This document shows positions 10,021 through 20,969 of a DNA stretch of 64,000 nt, piece after piece. A program made the position numbers and the translations under genes. Source of the stretch: Aggregatilineales bacterium (GTDB lineage: Bacteria; Chloroflexota; Anaerolineae; Aggregatilineales; Ch27). The stretch's first letter is position 1; each line of letters begins with the position of its first letter. The stretch spans positions 1 through 64,000 of the forward strand of contig JARKNX010000208.1 of the NCBI GenBank assembly GCA_029976025.1, given 5' to 3'. Under the pieces are notes generated by a model. That model was not told the origin of the DNA, made no database searches, and worked only from the letters and a program-made list of their open reading frames with translations.

Positions 10021-10620
10021 CTAGTCCCGGTACAGACAGTTAGAGGTGATATAGTCGCGCACCCTGTCGGGGACCAGGTAGCGTATCGAACGGCCAGCGC
10101 GCGCACGCTGAACAATAAGCGTAGATGACAGCGCAATCGCCGGCCCTTCGACCAGGATGACGCGCTGGCTGACCCCCGGCAGGAGGGATTCCAACGCGGC
10201 CAGGTCGAGTTTCACGCCCGGCCTGTGCAGCACAGCCAGCCGGCACATCTGAACGAGAGCAGCGGCCTGCTGCCAGTTCGGCAGATCGAGCAGCGAATCG
10301 CTCCCCATGAGGAAGAACCACTCGGCGTCAGGGATCTGCTGGCAGGCCAGCGATACCATATCTATGGAATAGTGCGGCCCTGGCCGATCGACATCGATCC
10401 GCGAAATCTCAAAAGTCGGGGCGTCCGCAAGGGCGGCGGCCAGCATCGCCAGTCGATGCGCGACCGGGGTGATGGCGCGATTCTGCTTGTGCGGGGGGGA
10501 AGCTGCAGGCACGAACCAGACGCGATCCAGGGCCAGAGCATCAGCCAGCACCGAAGCCAGAATGAGATGCCCGATATGCGGGGGATCAAAAGTCCCCCCC
10601 AGCAGCCCTAATCGCTCCAT
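10021..10620 (-). CDS. nadD: Nicotinate-nucleotide adenylyltransferase
   Basis: LGLLGGTFDPPHIGHLILASVLADAL; FLMGSDSLLDLPNWQQ. Confidence 0.96.
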   Translation of the reverse strand: MERLGLLGGTFDPPHIGHLILASVLADALALDRVWFVPAASPPHKQNRAITPVAHRLAMLAAALADAPTFEISRIDVDRPGPHYSIDMVSLACQQIPDAEWFFLMGSDSLLDLPNWQQAAALVQMCRLAVLHRPGVKLDLAALESLLPGVSQRVILVEGPAIALSSTLIVQRARAGRSIRYLVPDRVRDYITSNCLYRD

Positions 10621-11873
10621 TCCAGCTCGTATTCGCCGATGAAGACAGTATCGCCAGTCTGTACGCCAGCCCGCCGCAGCGCATCAGTCACGCCAATTGC
10701 ATCCAGAGTCCGTTGAAACCTCCTGATCGCCTCATCATGGTCCCAGTAGGTCATCGCTGCGGCGCGCTCCACCCGCTGGCCGGTCACGTGGTAGGCGCCT
10801 GCCGCATCCCGCGTAATCGTGAAGGGGACCGTATCCTCAAGTTGATACAGGGGCAGCTCAGCCGCTTCTTCAACATAGGTCACTGCGGGCAGCGTATCCA
10901 GCCGGGCAAATATCCGCTGAACCAGGTCCCGCACGCCGAGTTGTGTCGCCGCCGAAATCGCAACAGCCTCGTAGCCGCGCGCCTTGAGCGCCGCGCGCAG
11001 CTTCGGCCATCTGGCCTGCGCCTCCGGCAGGTCTATTTTGTTGAATGCCACAATCTGCGGGCGTTCGCTGAGTCGCTCATCGAAAAGCGCCAGTTCCGCA
11101 TTGATCTGGTTGAAGTCAGCGAGCGGATCAGCGCTCGTACCGTCAAGCAGGTGTACGAGCAGGCGGGTCCGCTGGATATGCCGGAGAAAAGCGTATCCAA
11201 GCCCGGCACCCTTGTGCGCGCCCTCAATTAGGCCGGGAATATCAGCGGCCACAAACGTCCTGAGGTCCATCTCCACCACCCCCAGGCCAGGCTCCAGCGT
11301 CGTGAATGGATAGTCAGCAATCTTGGGTTGGGCATTGCTGATCACAGACAGGAGGGTGGATTTGCCAGCGTTTGGGACCCCGACAATCCCCACGTCGGCG
11401 ATCAGCTTCAGTTCCAGCAGCAGCCATCGCTCTTCGCCCGGCTCGCCTTTCTCCGCGAAGCGCGGCACCTGGTTGCGACTGGTGACGTAACGGGCGTTAC
11501 CGCGCCCCCCGCGTCCTCCACGCGCAACAATGGCGCGCTGACCTTCCGTCACCAGATCGGCAAGTACCGCATTTGTCTCTGCATCACGCACGATCGTTCC
11601 CGGCGGAACCTGAATCAGCAGGTCCTCGGAATCTCTGCCAGTCCTGTTGCTGGTCCCACCGGGGCCGCCGTGCCCGGCCTTGAAATGCACTTTGCGCTTG
11701 AAATGCGAGAGCGTGTTGATATGGGGATCAACGACCAGGATGACGTCCCCCCCCTTTCCGCCATCGCCCCCGGACGGCCCGCCGCGAGGCACATACTTCT
11801 CCCGACGAAAGTGTATCAATCCATCACCACCATCGCCGCTTCGAACATAGATTTTGGCTTCATCGAAGAACAT
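10608..11873 (-). CDS. obgE: GTPase Obg/CgtA
   Basis: MFFDEAKIYVRSGDGGDGLIHFRREKYVPRGGPSGGDGGKGGDV, GVPNAGKSTLLS, C-terminal OCT-like domain. Confidence 0.97.
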   Translation of the reverse strand: MFFDEAKIYVRSGDGGDGLIHFRREKYVPRGGPSGGDGGKGGDVILVVDPHINTLSHFKRKVHFKAGHGGPGGTSNRTGRDSEDLLIQVPPGTIVRDAETNAVLADLVTEGQRAIVARGGRGGRGNARYVTSRNQVPRFAEKGEPGEERWLLLELKLIADVGIVGVPNAGKSTLLSVISNAQPKIADYPFTTLEPGLGVVEMDLRTFVAADIPGLIEGAHKGAGLGYAFLRHIQRTRLLVHLLDGTSADPLADFNQINAELALFDERLSERPQIVAFNKIDLPEAQARWPKLRAALKARGYEAVAISAATQLGVRDLVQRIFARLDTLPAVTYVEEAAELPLYQLEDTVPFTITRDAAGAYHVTGQRVERAAAMTYWDHDEAIRRFQRTLDAIGVTDALRRAGVQTGDTVFIGEYELEWSD

Positions 11874-11890
11874 AGCGTCTATTGCCGCGC

Positions 11891-12469
11891 CTATTCAATA
11901 ATGATGCGGCTGACTTCGCTGACATCAAATTTGCCAGCAACCGCACGCTGAAGAACAGAAGTTAGAATGAGTTGAGCGAATCTGAAGAAATGCTCAAGCC
12001 GATCCAGACGAGAGAGGTACAACTCCGCAATTTTCGCATCTTCTTCGCTCATAGCTGGCATGGATTGCCGTAGCTGCTCCGTATTTTCCTGCAGGGTACG
12101 CAGGGCCTGCTCCAGATCGCGAAGCTCCCGACTGCTCAGCACATTGACGACGATCTTCCAGAAATCGGTCTCCGCCTCGTAGAACTTACGGCGGTCGCCG
12201 CGCACCCATACCTCGCGGACAACGCCCATGCGTTCCAGTGTGCGCAGGTTGGTGCTGACACTCGCCTTGGACTTCAGCAAAAAGCTCTCCAGATCGTCCA
12301 GAGACATTGGCTCCGGACTGAGCAGCAGCGCTCCATAGAGCTGGCCCATGACCCTGTTGAAGCCAAAGTACTCGGCGAGTTTGCCCAACCCGTCCAGCAT
12401 GCTGTCGTTGACTGTTTGCAGGCCGCTGCCCAGCTCTCGCCCGCCAGATTGCGGTTGCGGCTCATTCAT
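11891..12469 (-). CDS. GbsR/MarR-family transcriptional regulator
   Basis: Winged HTH (PMSLDDLESFLLKSKASVSTNLRTLERMGVVREVWVRGDRRKFYEAE). Confidence 0.85.
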   Translation of the reverse strand: MNEPQPQSGGRELGSGLQTVNDSMLDGLGKLAEYFGFNRVMGQLYGALLLSPEPMSLDDLESFLLKSKASVSTNLRTLERMGVVREVWVRGDRRKFYEAETDFWKIVVNVLSSRELRDLEQALRTLQENTEQLRQSMPAMSEEDAKIAELYLSRLDRLEHFFRFAQLILTSVLQRAVAGKFDVSEVSRIIIE

Positions 12470-12558
12470 GCCTGCCCCCTGACGTGATAATAATATGGTT
12501 CAAGCCACGATTTCCACGAACGCCGGACCATAAGATTCTGTATCCGATTGCGACACAG

Positions 12559-13821
12559 CTACTCAAAGCGGAGCGCATCGATCGGGTTGAGGCGCGACGC
12601 GCGCTGCGCCGGATACAGCCCAAAGAATATCCCGATTGTGGCCGAGATGGTAGTCGCCAGAGCCACGCTGCTAAGGCTGACTCGCGCCTCCAGGTCCGGG
12701 AGCGCCAGCCCGATCAGGGTAGTCCCCAGGTACGCCACAACCAGCCCGGCAGTCCCTCCGATCACCGACAGGACGGTGCTCTCCACCAGAAACTGCGACA
12801 GGATATCAGATCGCTTGGCACCGACGGCCTTCCGCAACCCGATCTCACGCGTCCGCTCGGTCACTGTCACCAGCATGATATTCATAAGTCCGATGCCACC
12901 CACCAGCAGCGAAATGCCAGCGATGACGCCAAGAAAGATCGTCAACAGCCCGGTGATTGCGCTAAAGCTCTGCAACAGATCGGCCTGTGTCATCACCACA
13001 AAATCGTCTTCGTCGCGGAAGGCAATGTTGTGTTCTTCGCGCAGGGTCTGCGTGACCTCGGCTACAAGCGCCTCAATACGATCATCGCTGGCGGCCTGGA
13101 TGAGAATCTGCGTCACCGGATAACGGCCGGTCACGGTGCGCGCGCTCTCCAGGCGCTCCTGAGCAGTCGTCATCGGCATGAAGATCAGGTCGTCCTCATC
13201 GCCGAAACTCGTGCCGCCGTACTTGTCCAGCACGCCAATCACGCGAAAGGGCACATTGCCGATCCGGATCGTCTCGCCGACTGGTGAGACGCCAGGCGGG
13301 AAGAGATTAGCGACCGTCGTCTGCCCAAGCACAACAACCCGGGTCTTGCCAAGCATATCGCGCTCATCGAAGAAGCGTCCGACGGCTATGGTTCTGTTGC
13401 GTACGCTGAGATATTCCGGCGTGGTTGCCCGGATGCGCCCCCTGGCCTCGGCGCCCTCGAAAGAAGCGACACGAGACAGGCGCACCTCAGGAATCACGGC
13501 AAGCGCGCTCGGCACGCGAAATATATCGGAAAGCGCGTGGACATCAGCATCAGTCAGAGAGGACCAGGTCGTGACTCTGGCCGCATCCGGGGGGCCGGTC
13601 CCCGATCGATTGAACATTGTTTCCGAGACCACGAACACCAGGTTGGTGCCGATGCCCAGAAACTGCTCTTCCACAAAAATCTGCACCGCCTGGCCCAATG
13701 ATACCAGCACAATAACAGCCGCCACGCCAATAGCAATGCCAAGCGTCGTGAGGCCAGCCCGCAGGCGGTTGCTATCGAGGCCACTCAGAGCCACCCGGAC
13801 ACTCTCAACGGCGGACTGCAC
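12559..13821 (-). CDS. ABC transporter permease (MacB/FtsX family), copy A
   Basis: LRAGLTTLGIAIGVAAVIVLVSLGQA and ISLLVGGIGLMNIMLVTVTERTREIGLRKAVGAKRSDILSQFL. Confidence 0.93.
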   Translation of the reverse strand: MQSAVESVRVALSGLDSNRLRAGLTTLGIAIGVAAVIVLVSLGQAVQIFVEEQFLGIGTNLVFVVSETMFNRSGTGPPDAARVTTWSSLTDADVHALSDIFRVPSALAVIPEVRLSRVASFEGAEARGRIRATTPEYLSVRNRTIAVGRFFDERDMLGKTRVVVLGQTTVANLFPPGVSPVGETIRIGNVPFRVIGVLDKYGGTSFGDEDDLIFMPMTTAQERLESARTVTGRYPVTQILIQAASDDRIEALVAEVTQTLREEHNIAFRDEDDFVVMTQADLLQSFSAITGLLTIFLGVIAGISLLVGGIGLMNIMLVTVTERTREIGLRKAVGAKRSDILSQFLVESTVLSVIGGTAGLVVAYLGTTLIGLALPDLEARVSLSSVALATTISATIGIFFGLYPAQRASRLNPIDALRFE

Positions 13822-13832
13822 AGCGATCCTCT

Positions 13833-15068
13833 CTACTCGTAACGAAGCGCGTCAATCGGGTTGAGCGACGCCGCGCGGCTGGCGGGGTAAATGCCGAAGA
13901 ACAGGCCAATGACGGTGCTTACGGTCGTCGCCAGCGCAACTGAACCGCCGGTCACGCGCAGACTCAGGTCTGGAATCAGCGCGGAGCCTGCCACTGACGC
14001 CAGGAAGCCCAGGCCAATGCCGATCAGCCCCCCTACAACGGTCAGGACCACGCTCTCGATCAGGAACTGGAGCAGGATATCGCGGTGTCGCGCGCCGACA
14101 GCCTTCCGAAGCCCGATCTCACGCGTCCGCTCGGTCACTGTCACCAGCATGATATTCATGATCCCGATGCCGCCCACCAGCAGCGAAATGCCCGCGATAA
14201 CACCCAGAAAGACGGTCAGCAGGCCGGTGATGCTGCCTACAACCGATAACAGCTCGCTTTGTGAGAGGACGGTGAAATCCTGTTCATCGCGATATTCCAC
14301 ATCGTGCCGGTCGGCCAGGATACTCGCGATCTCACTGGCGGCATTTTCCATCCCTGCTTCAGAGACAGCCTGCACCGTAATGAAGCTGACCTGGTAGCTG
14401 CCGTCGCGCTGGCGAGCACGCCCCAGCCGGGTCTGGGCTGTCGTAATCGGCACAAAGACCACCTCGTTTTCGTCGGCAAAGCCGGAGCTTGGCTGCTGCG
14501 CCATGACTCCGATAACCCGAAATGGCAGTGTATTGATGCGAATCGTCTGTCCCACCGGGTCTGTGCCATCGCTAAAGAGGCTCCTGACAACGGTTGTCCC
14601 CAGTACGGCTACGCGGGCGCTGGTTAAGATATCTGTTTCGTCAATGAAGCGCCCGAACTGGGCTTCCCAGCCGCGCACATGCTGGTAGGCCGGCGTAACG
14701 CCTGAGACGGAGATCGTCTTTTCGTTCCGGCCAGATACCACAAGCGAAAATACATCGAACTGAGGCGCGGCGCGCAGGATACTGGATGCCAGCAGCGGAT
14801 TCGTCAGCGCCTCCGCATCGCTCATCGTGAGAAGCTTAATATCGCCTAGCCTGCCTCCCGACGGCGCGGAAGAGAATACAAACAGCAAGTTGGAACCCAG
14901 CGATTCGAACTGAGCGGAGATGAAGTCCTGAACGCCCTGTCCAAAACTCACCAGCGCGATCACGGCGGTCACACCGATGACAATCCCCAGCATGGTGAGT
15001 GCCGAGCGCAATCGATTGGCTTTCAGCCCATCCAGAGCAAGCCGGAGACTTTCCCAGAATGCGGCCAT
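13833..15068 (-). CDS. ABC transporter permease (MacB/FtsX family), copy B
   Basis: LRSALTMLGIVIGVTAVIALVSFGQG and ISLLVGGIGIMNIMLVTVTERTREIGLRKAVGARHRDILLQFL. Confidence 0.93.
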   Translation of the reverse strand: MAAFWESLRLALDGLKANRLRSALTMLGIVIGVTAVIALVSFGQGVQDFISAQFESLGSNLLFVFSSAPSGGRLGDIKLLTMSDAEALTNPLLASSILRAAPQFDVFSLVVSGRNEKTISVSGVTPAYQHVRGWEAQFGRFIDETDILTSARVAVLGTTVVRSLFSDGTDPVGQTIRINTLPFRVIGVMAQQPSSGFADENEVVFVPITTAQTRLGRARQRDGSYQVSFITVQAVSEAGMENAASEIASILADRHDVEYRDEQDFTVLSQSELLSVVGSITGLLTVFLGVIAGISLLVGGIGIMNIMLVTVTERTREIGLRKAVGARHRDILLQFLIESVVLTVVGGLIGIGLGFLASVAGSALIPDLSLRVTGGSVALATTVSTVIGLFFGIYPASRAASLNPIDALRYE

Positions 15069-15949
15069 CAGGTGAATTCCGCCCGCGGGGCATCGTATGT
15101 CTGGCGGAAAATCTCCTCCAGCTCGGCCATCTCCGATGGCCGCTCGACCTCGCCCGCCATCAGGGGAGATTCCACACGCTTATCGGCCACAATCTTCCCA
15201 TCGCGCAGCATGATGACGCGGTCTGTGTGGCGAGCGATAAAAGCGTCGTGTGTCACGAAAATCGTCGTGATCCCGCGCTCGCGATTAAGCTGCTGGAAAA
15301 TGCGCAGCACTTCGGTGCCGCTCTTAGAATCAAGGTTGCCGGTTGGCTCGTCAGCCAGGATGATTGCTGGCTCGGTCACCAGGGCGCGGGCAATGGCTAC
15401 CCGCTGTTGCTGGCCGCCAGATAGCTCGTTAGGCATATGATGCAGACGGTCGCTCAACCCGACAGACTCCAGGGCGGCCCTGGCTCGCTCATGGCGATTT
15501 CCAGCTTTGGAAGCATAGATTAGCGGCAGTTCAACCTGTCGCAGCGCCGTCGTGCGCTTGAGCAAATTGAAGCTCTGAAAAACAAATCCAATCTTCTGGT
15601 TACGAATGACTGCCAGATCGTGATCGCCGGCCTGGCTGATATCCACACCATCCAGGAAGTATTTCCCGCTGGTCGGCTGGTCAAGCGCGCCGAGGATATT
15701 CATCAACGTGCTCTTGCCAGAGCCAGACGGCCCCATAATCGCCACGAATTCGCCCCGGTGAATCTGGAGCGAAATGCCGCGCAGAGCGTTGACCTCAATT
15801 TCGCCCATCTGGTACGTTTTAGCCACGCCCTGCACGTCGATAACGACCTGCGGCCCGCTGTCTTCCTGCAAGTGGGCAACATTCTGCTTTTGCCGGCCAT
15901 TACGTCTGAACAACATCTCACCCGCTATCCTGTCGCCACGCCTGTCCAA
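15068..15949 (-). CDS. ABC transporter ATP-binding protein (MacB/LolD type)
   Basis: Walker [10 protein letters not shown], signature [15 protein letters not shown], Walker [14 protein letters not shown]. Confidence 0.96.
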   Translation of the reverse strand: MDRRGDRIAGEMLFRRNGRQKQNVAHLQEDSGPQVVIDVQGVAKTYQMGEIEVNALRGISLQIHRGEFVAIMGPSGSGKSTLMNILGALDQPTSGKYFLDGVDISQAGDHDLAVIRNQKIGFVFQSFNLLKRTTALRQVELPLIYASKAGNRHERARAALESVGLSDRLHHMPNELSGGQQQRVAIARALVTEPAIILADEPTGNLDSKSGTEVLRIFQQLNRERGITTIFVTHDAFIARHTDRVIMLRDGKIVADKRVESPLMAGEVERPSEMAELEEIFRQTYDAPRAEFT

Positions 15950-15975
15950 TTCAGCCTGGTTTGAGTCGCCGCTGG

Positions 15976-17478
15976 CTAAAAGCCAAACCTTGAAATTCCC
16001 GAGGTCGGAACCAGGACGACGATATCGCCTTCAGAGGCGCCGCTGATGATCTCGCTGTACGTCTCGTTACGCTGCCCCAGAACCACCTCTCGTTCTTCAA
16101 GCGTCCCATCCGGCAGTTGCAGTGTCACATAGGCCCGGCCGGTCCGGCGATCCAGGCGGACGAAACGGTTGCGCACGCGCAGCACATCAGTTACCTCGTC
16201 TACGATCACGGTCGCGGTCGAGCTCATGCCGGCCCGAATCGGGATATCGGCAGGGGCGAGCGTCACCTCAACGCCATAGGTGATTAGCCCCCCGAGATCG
16301 GTTGCCACATCATTGATGCGCGCCACAACCCCCGCGACAGTCTCATCCGGCGTAGCATCCAGGATCACCTCAACCGGCTGCCCCACGCGCAGTTGAGCGA
16401 TATCGATCTCGTCAACAGCCAGCATGATATGGTAGCTGGATATATCAATCAGCTCGACGGCCGGCTGATTCGTCGGCGGAGCCTGCCCCTGAACCAGGTT
16501 AATCCGCGATACGACGCCATCGAAAGGCGCCCTGAGCGTAGCCTGTTCTAACTGGTAGCGGGCCAGCTCCACACCAAGATAGGCCGTCTGTAGCTGAGCA
16601 TCCGCCAGTTGCAGATCGATATCACTGGCTCCCTCCAACAGGCGATCCAGTTGAGCCTGAGCGCTCACCAGTTGGGCCTGGGCCGCCGCCACCTGGCTCG
16701 CATCGGCTGTCGCGCTCTGCGCCTGCTGCAGTTGCTGTTCGGCAATCTGGACATCATATTCTGAACGTGCCACACCCGCCTCAGCCTGAGTTGCGTTCGG
16801 GATAAGGCCCGCCAGGGCGAAAGAGAAATCCGGGATGCTTCCTGACGGCGGCGCAGGCAGCGCCGGGAGATTCAGGCCTTCCAAAAACTCCTGCTGTGCA
16901 ACGGTGCGGTCGCGCTGCATTTGCTGCTGCCAGAGCTGGTTGCGCGCTAATTCAAGCCGCAGCTCAGCAATACGAGTCATTTCGCCGTTGGGGGGGACAC
17001 GGGCCGCCTCCACCTGCGCCCCGGCCGCATAAACCGCAGCCTGAGCGGCCAGCAGGTCAACTTCGCGCGGCTCTGCCGTCAGCGCATCAATATTGATTTG
17101 CTGCTGCTCAAGGGCCAGATTCGCGCTCCGCAGGGCAAATTCGAGATCCCGCGTATTCAGACGGGCCAGCTCCTGGCCGGCCCGCACGGCCTGCCCTTCC
17201 TCAACCATGATCGAGTCCACCTTGCCCGGCAGCGGGAACAGCATATACAACCGGCGGGCCGGGCTGATAGCTCCCGTCGCGCTCACAGTTACGCGGATAT
17301 CGCCCCGCTCAACCGTTGCTGACGCCTGAACTTCAGAAGCCGCCGATACACCGCTGCCGATATCCAGCACTGGCAGGCCTCGCTCCATGCGGTAACGCGC
17401 GAACGAGGCCGCCAGAATCAGCAAAGCGCCAATAACAAGTCCATTACGCAGTCGCCGATACATGCGGGTTTTACTCAC
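15976..17478 (-). CDS. Periplasmic/extracytoplasmic adaptor (HlyD/MacA-like), copy A
   Basis: TM anchor, lipoyl/barrel-sandwich halves, coiled coil, [18 protein letters not shown]; '[55 protein letters not shown]'. Confidence 0.9.
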   Translation of the reverse strand: MSKTRMYRRLRNGLVIGALLILAASFARYRMERGLPVLDIGSGVSAASEVQASATVERGDIRVTVSATGAISPARRLYMLFPLPGKVDSIMVEEGQAVRAGQELARLNTRDLEFALRSANLALEQQQINIDALTAEPREVDLLAAQAAVYAAGAQVEAARVPPNGEMTRIAELRLELARNQLWQQQMQRDRTVAQQEFLEGLNLPALPAPPSGSIPDFSFALAGLIPNATQAEAGVARSEYDVQIAEQQLQQAQSATADASQVAAAQAQLVSAQAQLDRLLEGASDIDLQLADAQLQTAYLGVELARYQLEQATLRAPFDGVVSRINLVQGQAPPTNQPAVELIDISSYHIMLAVDEIDIAQLRVGQPVEVILDATPDETVAGVVARINDVATDLGGLITYGVEVTLAPADIPIRAGMSSTATVIVDEVTDVLRVRNRFVRLDRRTGRAYVTLQLPDGTLEEREVVLGQRNETYSEIISGASEGDIVVLVPTSGISRFGF

Positions 17479-18880
17479 TGCGCTCGAAAAAAGAGAAAAC
17501 CCCGCCGGAAGTATCCAGAGCGATCACGTCCCCTTCCTGTATCCCTGATCGCACTTCGCTCACTGTCTCATTCTGAGCGCCCAGCTCTACCGGCCGTTCC
17601 TCCAGCGAGCCATCGGGGAGCAGCACATTCACAAACGCCTGTCCGGTCCGGCGATCCAGTCGAATATATAGATTCGGGACGACGAGCACATCCTGGACGT
17701 TTTCGACGATGATGGTCGCCGCCGCCGTCATGCCCGGGCGGATGCCAGAGGTGCTCCCGTCCAGCCCGATACGAACTTCATAGACAACGACCCCATCGCT
17801 CTGGGAAGCCGCGTCAGCTATGCGCGACACAATGCCATGAAAGACCTGTCCGGGCAGCGCATCGAGCGTCAAATCAACCGCCTGCCCCTGAGTAACCTGC
17901 ACGACATCAACCTCATCGACCTTCACAATCACGGATAAAGCGGAAAAGTCCACCACTGCCATCGCCGGCAACGCGCCCGGCGCCACGAGGCTGCCAGCGC
18001 GCACGTTGACCTGCCCGACAACGCCAGTGAAAGGCGCGCGCAACACAGTATCTTCGTAAGCAGCCTGCGCCCGCTCCAACTGCAGGCGCGCCTGCTCCAC
18101 AACCAGAGCCGCCTGATCAAACTGATACTGGGCAGGGCCTTCCTCAAGCAGACGAACCTGGGCCTGAGCCCGGGCTACCTGACCCTGTGCGGCGTGAAGC
18201 GCCTCCCGGGGCACACCTTCCTGCGCCATCTGCAACTGCATCCGCGCAATCTCTGCCGCGAAGCTCGCCGCGCCAACCTGGGCCAGGCTCATGTCGCTGC
18301 GACGCGCATCGCGCGAAGCCTGTTCGGCAGCCTCATAGGACGCCTGAGCTTGCTGGTACTGAAGCTCAGCAATCCGGACAGATTCGGGGTCAACAGCGTT
18401 GTCACGCAGGTTAACATACGCCGTCCAGGCGCTGTTCACAGCCGCCCGGGCGGCCGCCAGATCGCCTTCTCTCGCCGGCTGTTCGAGGCGCAGCAGGCTG
18501 AGTTCCGCGATCCGGACGGCTAATTCGGCCTGTTCTACGGCGATTCGCTGCACCTCGCCGTCCAGCCGGGCTAACTCCTGCCCCGCGGCGACTGTCTGCC
18601 CCTCCTCCACGCTGACGGATTGCACAATGCCCGCCGAATCGAAGGTCACCTGCGCGGTTCGCGCGGCGTCAACCCTACCTGTTGCGCGCACAGAAACCAG
18701 CACGTCGCCGCGCTCCGCGATCGTCGTCTGTATCTGAGACTCGGCTGGTTTATCCTGTCCTCCCAGACTCTGGCGGGCGACAAGAAAGACTGCCCCAATC
18801 ACGATCGCGATAAAACCTGTTGTGACTACACGGCGCATATCCGGCACCTTCGATGCCCCCATCATCCATCGCATCATCAT
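17471..18880 (-). CDS. Periplasmic/extracytoplasmic adaptor (HlyD/MacA-like), copy B
   Basis: LRAPFTGVVGQVNVRAGS; 'VPNLYIRLDRRTGQAFVNVLLPDGSLEERPVELGAQNETVSEVRSGIQEGDVIAL' parallels copy A; ORF is open to 19018 but M at 18880, 18877, 18874 or 18838 is a more likely start. Confidence 0.88.
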   Translation of the reverse strand: MMMRWMMGASKVPDMRRVVTTGFIAIVIGAVFLVARQSLGGQDKPAESQIQTTIAERGDVLVSVRATGRVDAARTAQVTFDSAGIVQSVSVEEGQTVAAGQELARLDGEVQRIAVEQAELAVRIAELSLLRLEQPAREGDLAAARAAVNSAWTAYVNLRDNAVDPESVRIAELQYQQAQASYEAAEQASRDARRSDMSLAQVGAASFAAEIARMQLQMAQEGVPREALHAAQGQVARAQAQVRLLEEGPAQYQFDQAALVVEQARLQLERAQAAYEDTVLRAPFTGVVGQVNVRAGSLVAPGALPAMAVVDFSALSVIVKVDEVDVVQVTQGQAVDLTLDALPGQVFHGIVSRIADAASQSDGVVVYEVRIGLDGSTSGIRPGMTAAATIIVENVQDVLVVPNLYIRLDRRTGQAFVNVLLPDGSLEERPVELGAQNETVSEVRSGIQEGDVIALDTSGGVFSFFERSE

Positions 18881-19042
18881 AACATAAACCCCGGGCCTGT
18901 AAGTTATAGTCGCATTAGAAGCGCTGATATCCGCGCCAATTATGTACTCCGATACAAACAGTCCGATTGCCCGCGCCGGGTGAACGTGGTAGGATATGCA
19001 ACATATGAGGTTTTTCACAAGCGCCGCTGAAACAGAGGGAAT

Positions 19043-19669
19043 GTGATATCTATGGCTTCAGAAATCCCGGATATTGTTATTGGACGTCTGCCGGTTTATT
19101 TGCGAGAACTTTCTCGTTTGAGTGAAGAAGGGCTGGAGATAACCTCATCCCACCAACTGGCCGAACGGCTGGGCATCAGCTCCGCGCAGATTCGCAAGGA
19201 CCTGTCATGGTTCGGTCCGTTCGGCAAACAGGGAACTGGCTACAACATCCCCTACCTGCGCGAGCAGTTGAAAAAGATTCTGAAGCTCGATCATGAATGG
19301 CCAGTTGCGCTCATTGGAGCGGGCGATCTGGGGCGCGCACTCGCCCGTTATGGAGGCTTCACCCATCGGGGCTTCCGCATCGTCATGATCTTTGACAATG
19401 ATCCGGCGAAGATCGGCAGCTATATCGGCAACATTCAAGTGCAGGCTGCCGAAAATATAGAGGAACAGATACGGGCGGGGCAAATCCAGATTGCCATGAT
19501 TGCCGTGCCGACTTCAAGCGCCCAGGCTATTGCTGACACAGTAGTCAAAGCCGGTGTGCGCGCTATCCTGAATTACGCACCTATCACACTGTCGGTGCAG
19601 AACGGCGTCCGGATTCAATATATTGACCCCGCCGCTCATTTGCAGCACATGACTTACTATCTGGGCTAA
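19043..19669 (+). CDS. rex: Redox-sensing transcriptional repressor Rex
   Basis: [15 protein letters not shown]…[31 protein letters not shown]; Rossmann [12 protein letters not shown]. Confidence 0.97.
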   Translation: MISMASEIPDIVIGRLPVYLRELSRLSEEGLEITSSHQLAERLGISSAQIRKDLSWFGPFGKQGTGYNIPYLREQLKKILKLDHEWPVALIGAGDLGRALARYGGFTHRGFRIVMIFDNDPAKIGSYIGNIQVQAAENIEEQIRAGQIQIAMIAVPTSSAQAIADTVVKAGVRAILNYAPITLSVQNGVRIQYIDPAAHLQHMTYYLG

Positions 19670-19717
19670 CACGCCCCTATTATCTGCAGCCATCCAGAAT
19701 CGCCAGCCTGCTCCGGC

Positions 19718-20728
19718 TCAGGCCGGAGCCAGGCCGCGCATCAGGGCCAGATTGTGCATGGCGCGTCCCGCCCCGACGACTGTTGCCACAATCGGATTAT
19801 CAGACCGGTAGGCCGGGACACCCGTCTCGCGAGTCAGAAATTGATTGACGCCGCGCAAGAGCGCGCCGCCGCCGGTGAGCATGATACCCCGATCAATGAT
19901 ATCCGACGCCAGCTCCGGCGGCGTCCGCTCCAGCACAGATCTGGCTACCTGGGCGATCTCACCCAACGGTTCGCGGATGGCTTCCACTACTTCGCCGGTT
20001 GAGACCGTGATTGTCCGGGGCAATCCCCCAACCTGATCGCGCCCCTGAATCTCCATAGTCATCTGCTCCGGCATATCCACCGCCGCCCCGATCTGTATCT
20101 TGACAGATTCCGCCGTCGGCTCCCCGATGACCAGGCTATACTTACGCCGGATATAACCAATGATTGCCTCATCCAGGCGGGCGCCACCAGTACGGACGCT
20201 ATCCGCCACAACAATGCCGTTCATAGTGACCACCGCGGCCTGGCTGATCCCGCCGCCGAGGACGAGAATCATGTTGCCCGCCGGGGTATTAACCGGCAGT
20301 CCGGCGCCAATAGCTGCCGCGAGCGGCTCCGGCAGCAGGTACGCCTCACGCGCGCCAGCCTGCATCGCAGCTTCATGCACCGCGCGACGTTCGACACTGG
20401 TTACGCCATAAGGCACGCTGATCACGACTATAGGCTTAAAAATACGCATACGGCCTACAACTTTGTCAAAAAAATATCGCAGCATCGCTTCGGTGACTTC
20501 ATAGTCGGCAATCACGCCTTCGCGCAGAGGTCGGAAAACCTGGATGTTCTCCGGCGTCCGGCCCCACATATCGCGCGCCTCCTGCCCGATCGCCACCACC
20601 ATAGGCGGCTCCTCTTCTACAGTCAGCGCAACCAGTGAAGGCTCTTGCAAGACAACGCGTTCGTTCTCGAATATCAGGACATTGGTAGTGCCGAGATCAA
20701 CGCCTATCTTCCTGGAAAACAGTGCCAT
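19718..20728 (-). CDS. mreB: Rod shape-determining protein MreB
   Basis: KIGVDLGTTNVLIFENERVVLQEPSLVAL; ILVLGGGISQAAVVTMNGIV; GIMLTGGGALLRGVNQFL. Confidence 0.95.
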   Translation of the reverse strand: MALFSRKIGVDLGTTNVLIFENERVVLQEPSLVALTVEEEPPMVVAIGQEARDMWGRTPENIQVFRPLREGVIADYEVTEAMLRYFFDKVVGRMRIFKPIVVISVPYGVTSVERRAVHEAAMQAGAREAYLLPEPLAAAIGAGLPVNTPAGNMILVLGGGISQAAVVTMNGIVVADSVRTGGARLDEAIIGYIRRKYSLVIGEPTAESVKIQIGAAVDMPEQMTMEIQGRDQVGGLPRTITVSTGEVVEAIREPLGEIAQVARSVLERTPPELASDIIDRGIMLTGGGALLRGVNQFLTRETGVPAYRSDNPIVATVVGAGRAMHNLALMRGLAPA

Positions 20729-20907
20729 CGTTCATCAACCTCCAACGAGCGGCAAAATGCCTTCGCGCATATCAACCGGCCAGATACGCCGGGAAGGCAA
20801 CCCTATTGTAACTGAGAATTCGGAGAATACCTTTCGCCCTGCAAGCAGGCGCATCGCATCTCCGGCCCGGCATCCGGGCATAATACTCCATCGATACGGT
20901 GGCTGTC

Positions 20908-20941
20908 CACAATAAATACGCCCGGATACGATATCCGGGCG
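20908..20941 (-). terminator. Hairpin terminator downstream of atpC
   Basis: Perfect 10-bp stem CGCCCGGATA-CGA-TATCCGGGCG, followed by TATTTATT on the minus strand. Confidence 0.75.
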
Positions 20942-20969
20942 TGGGCGCACTCCTGTCCTGGCCGTCAGC

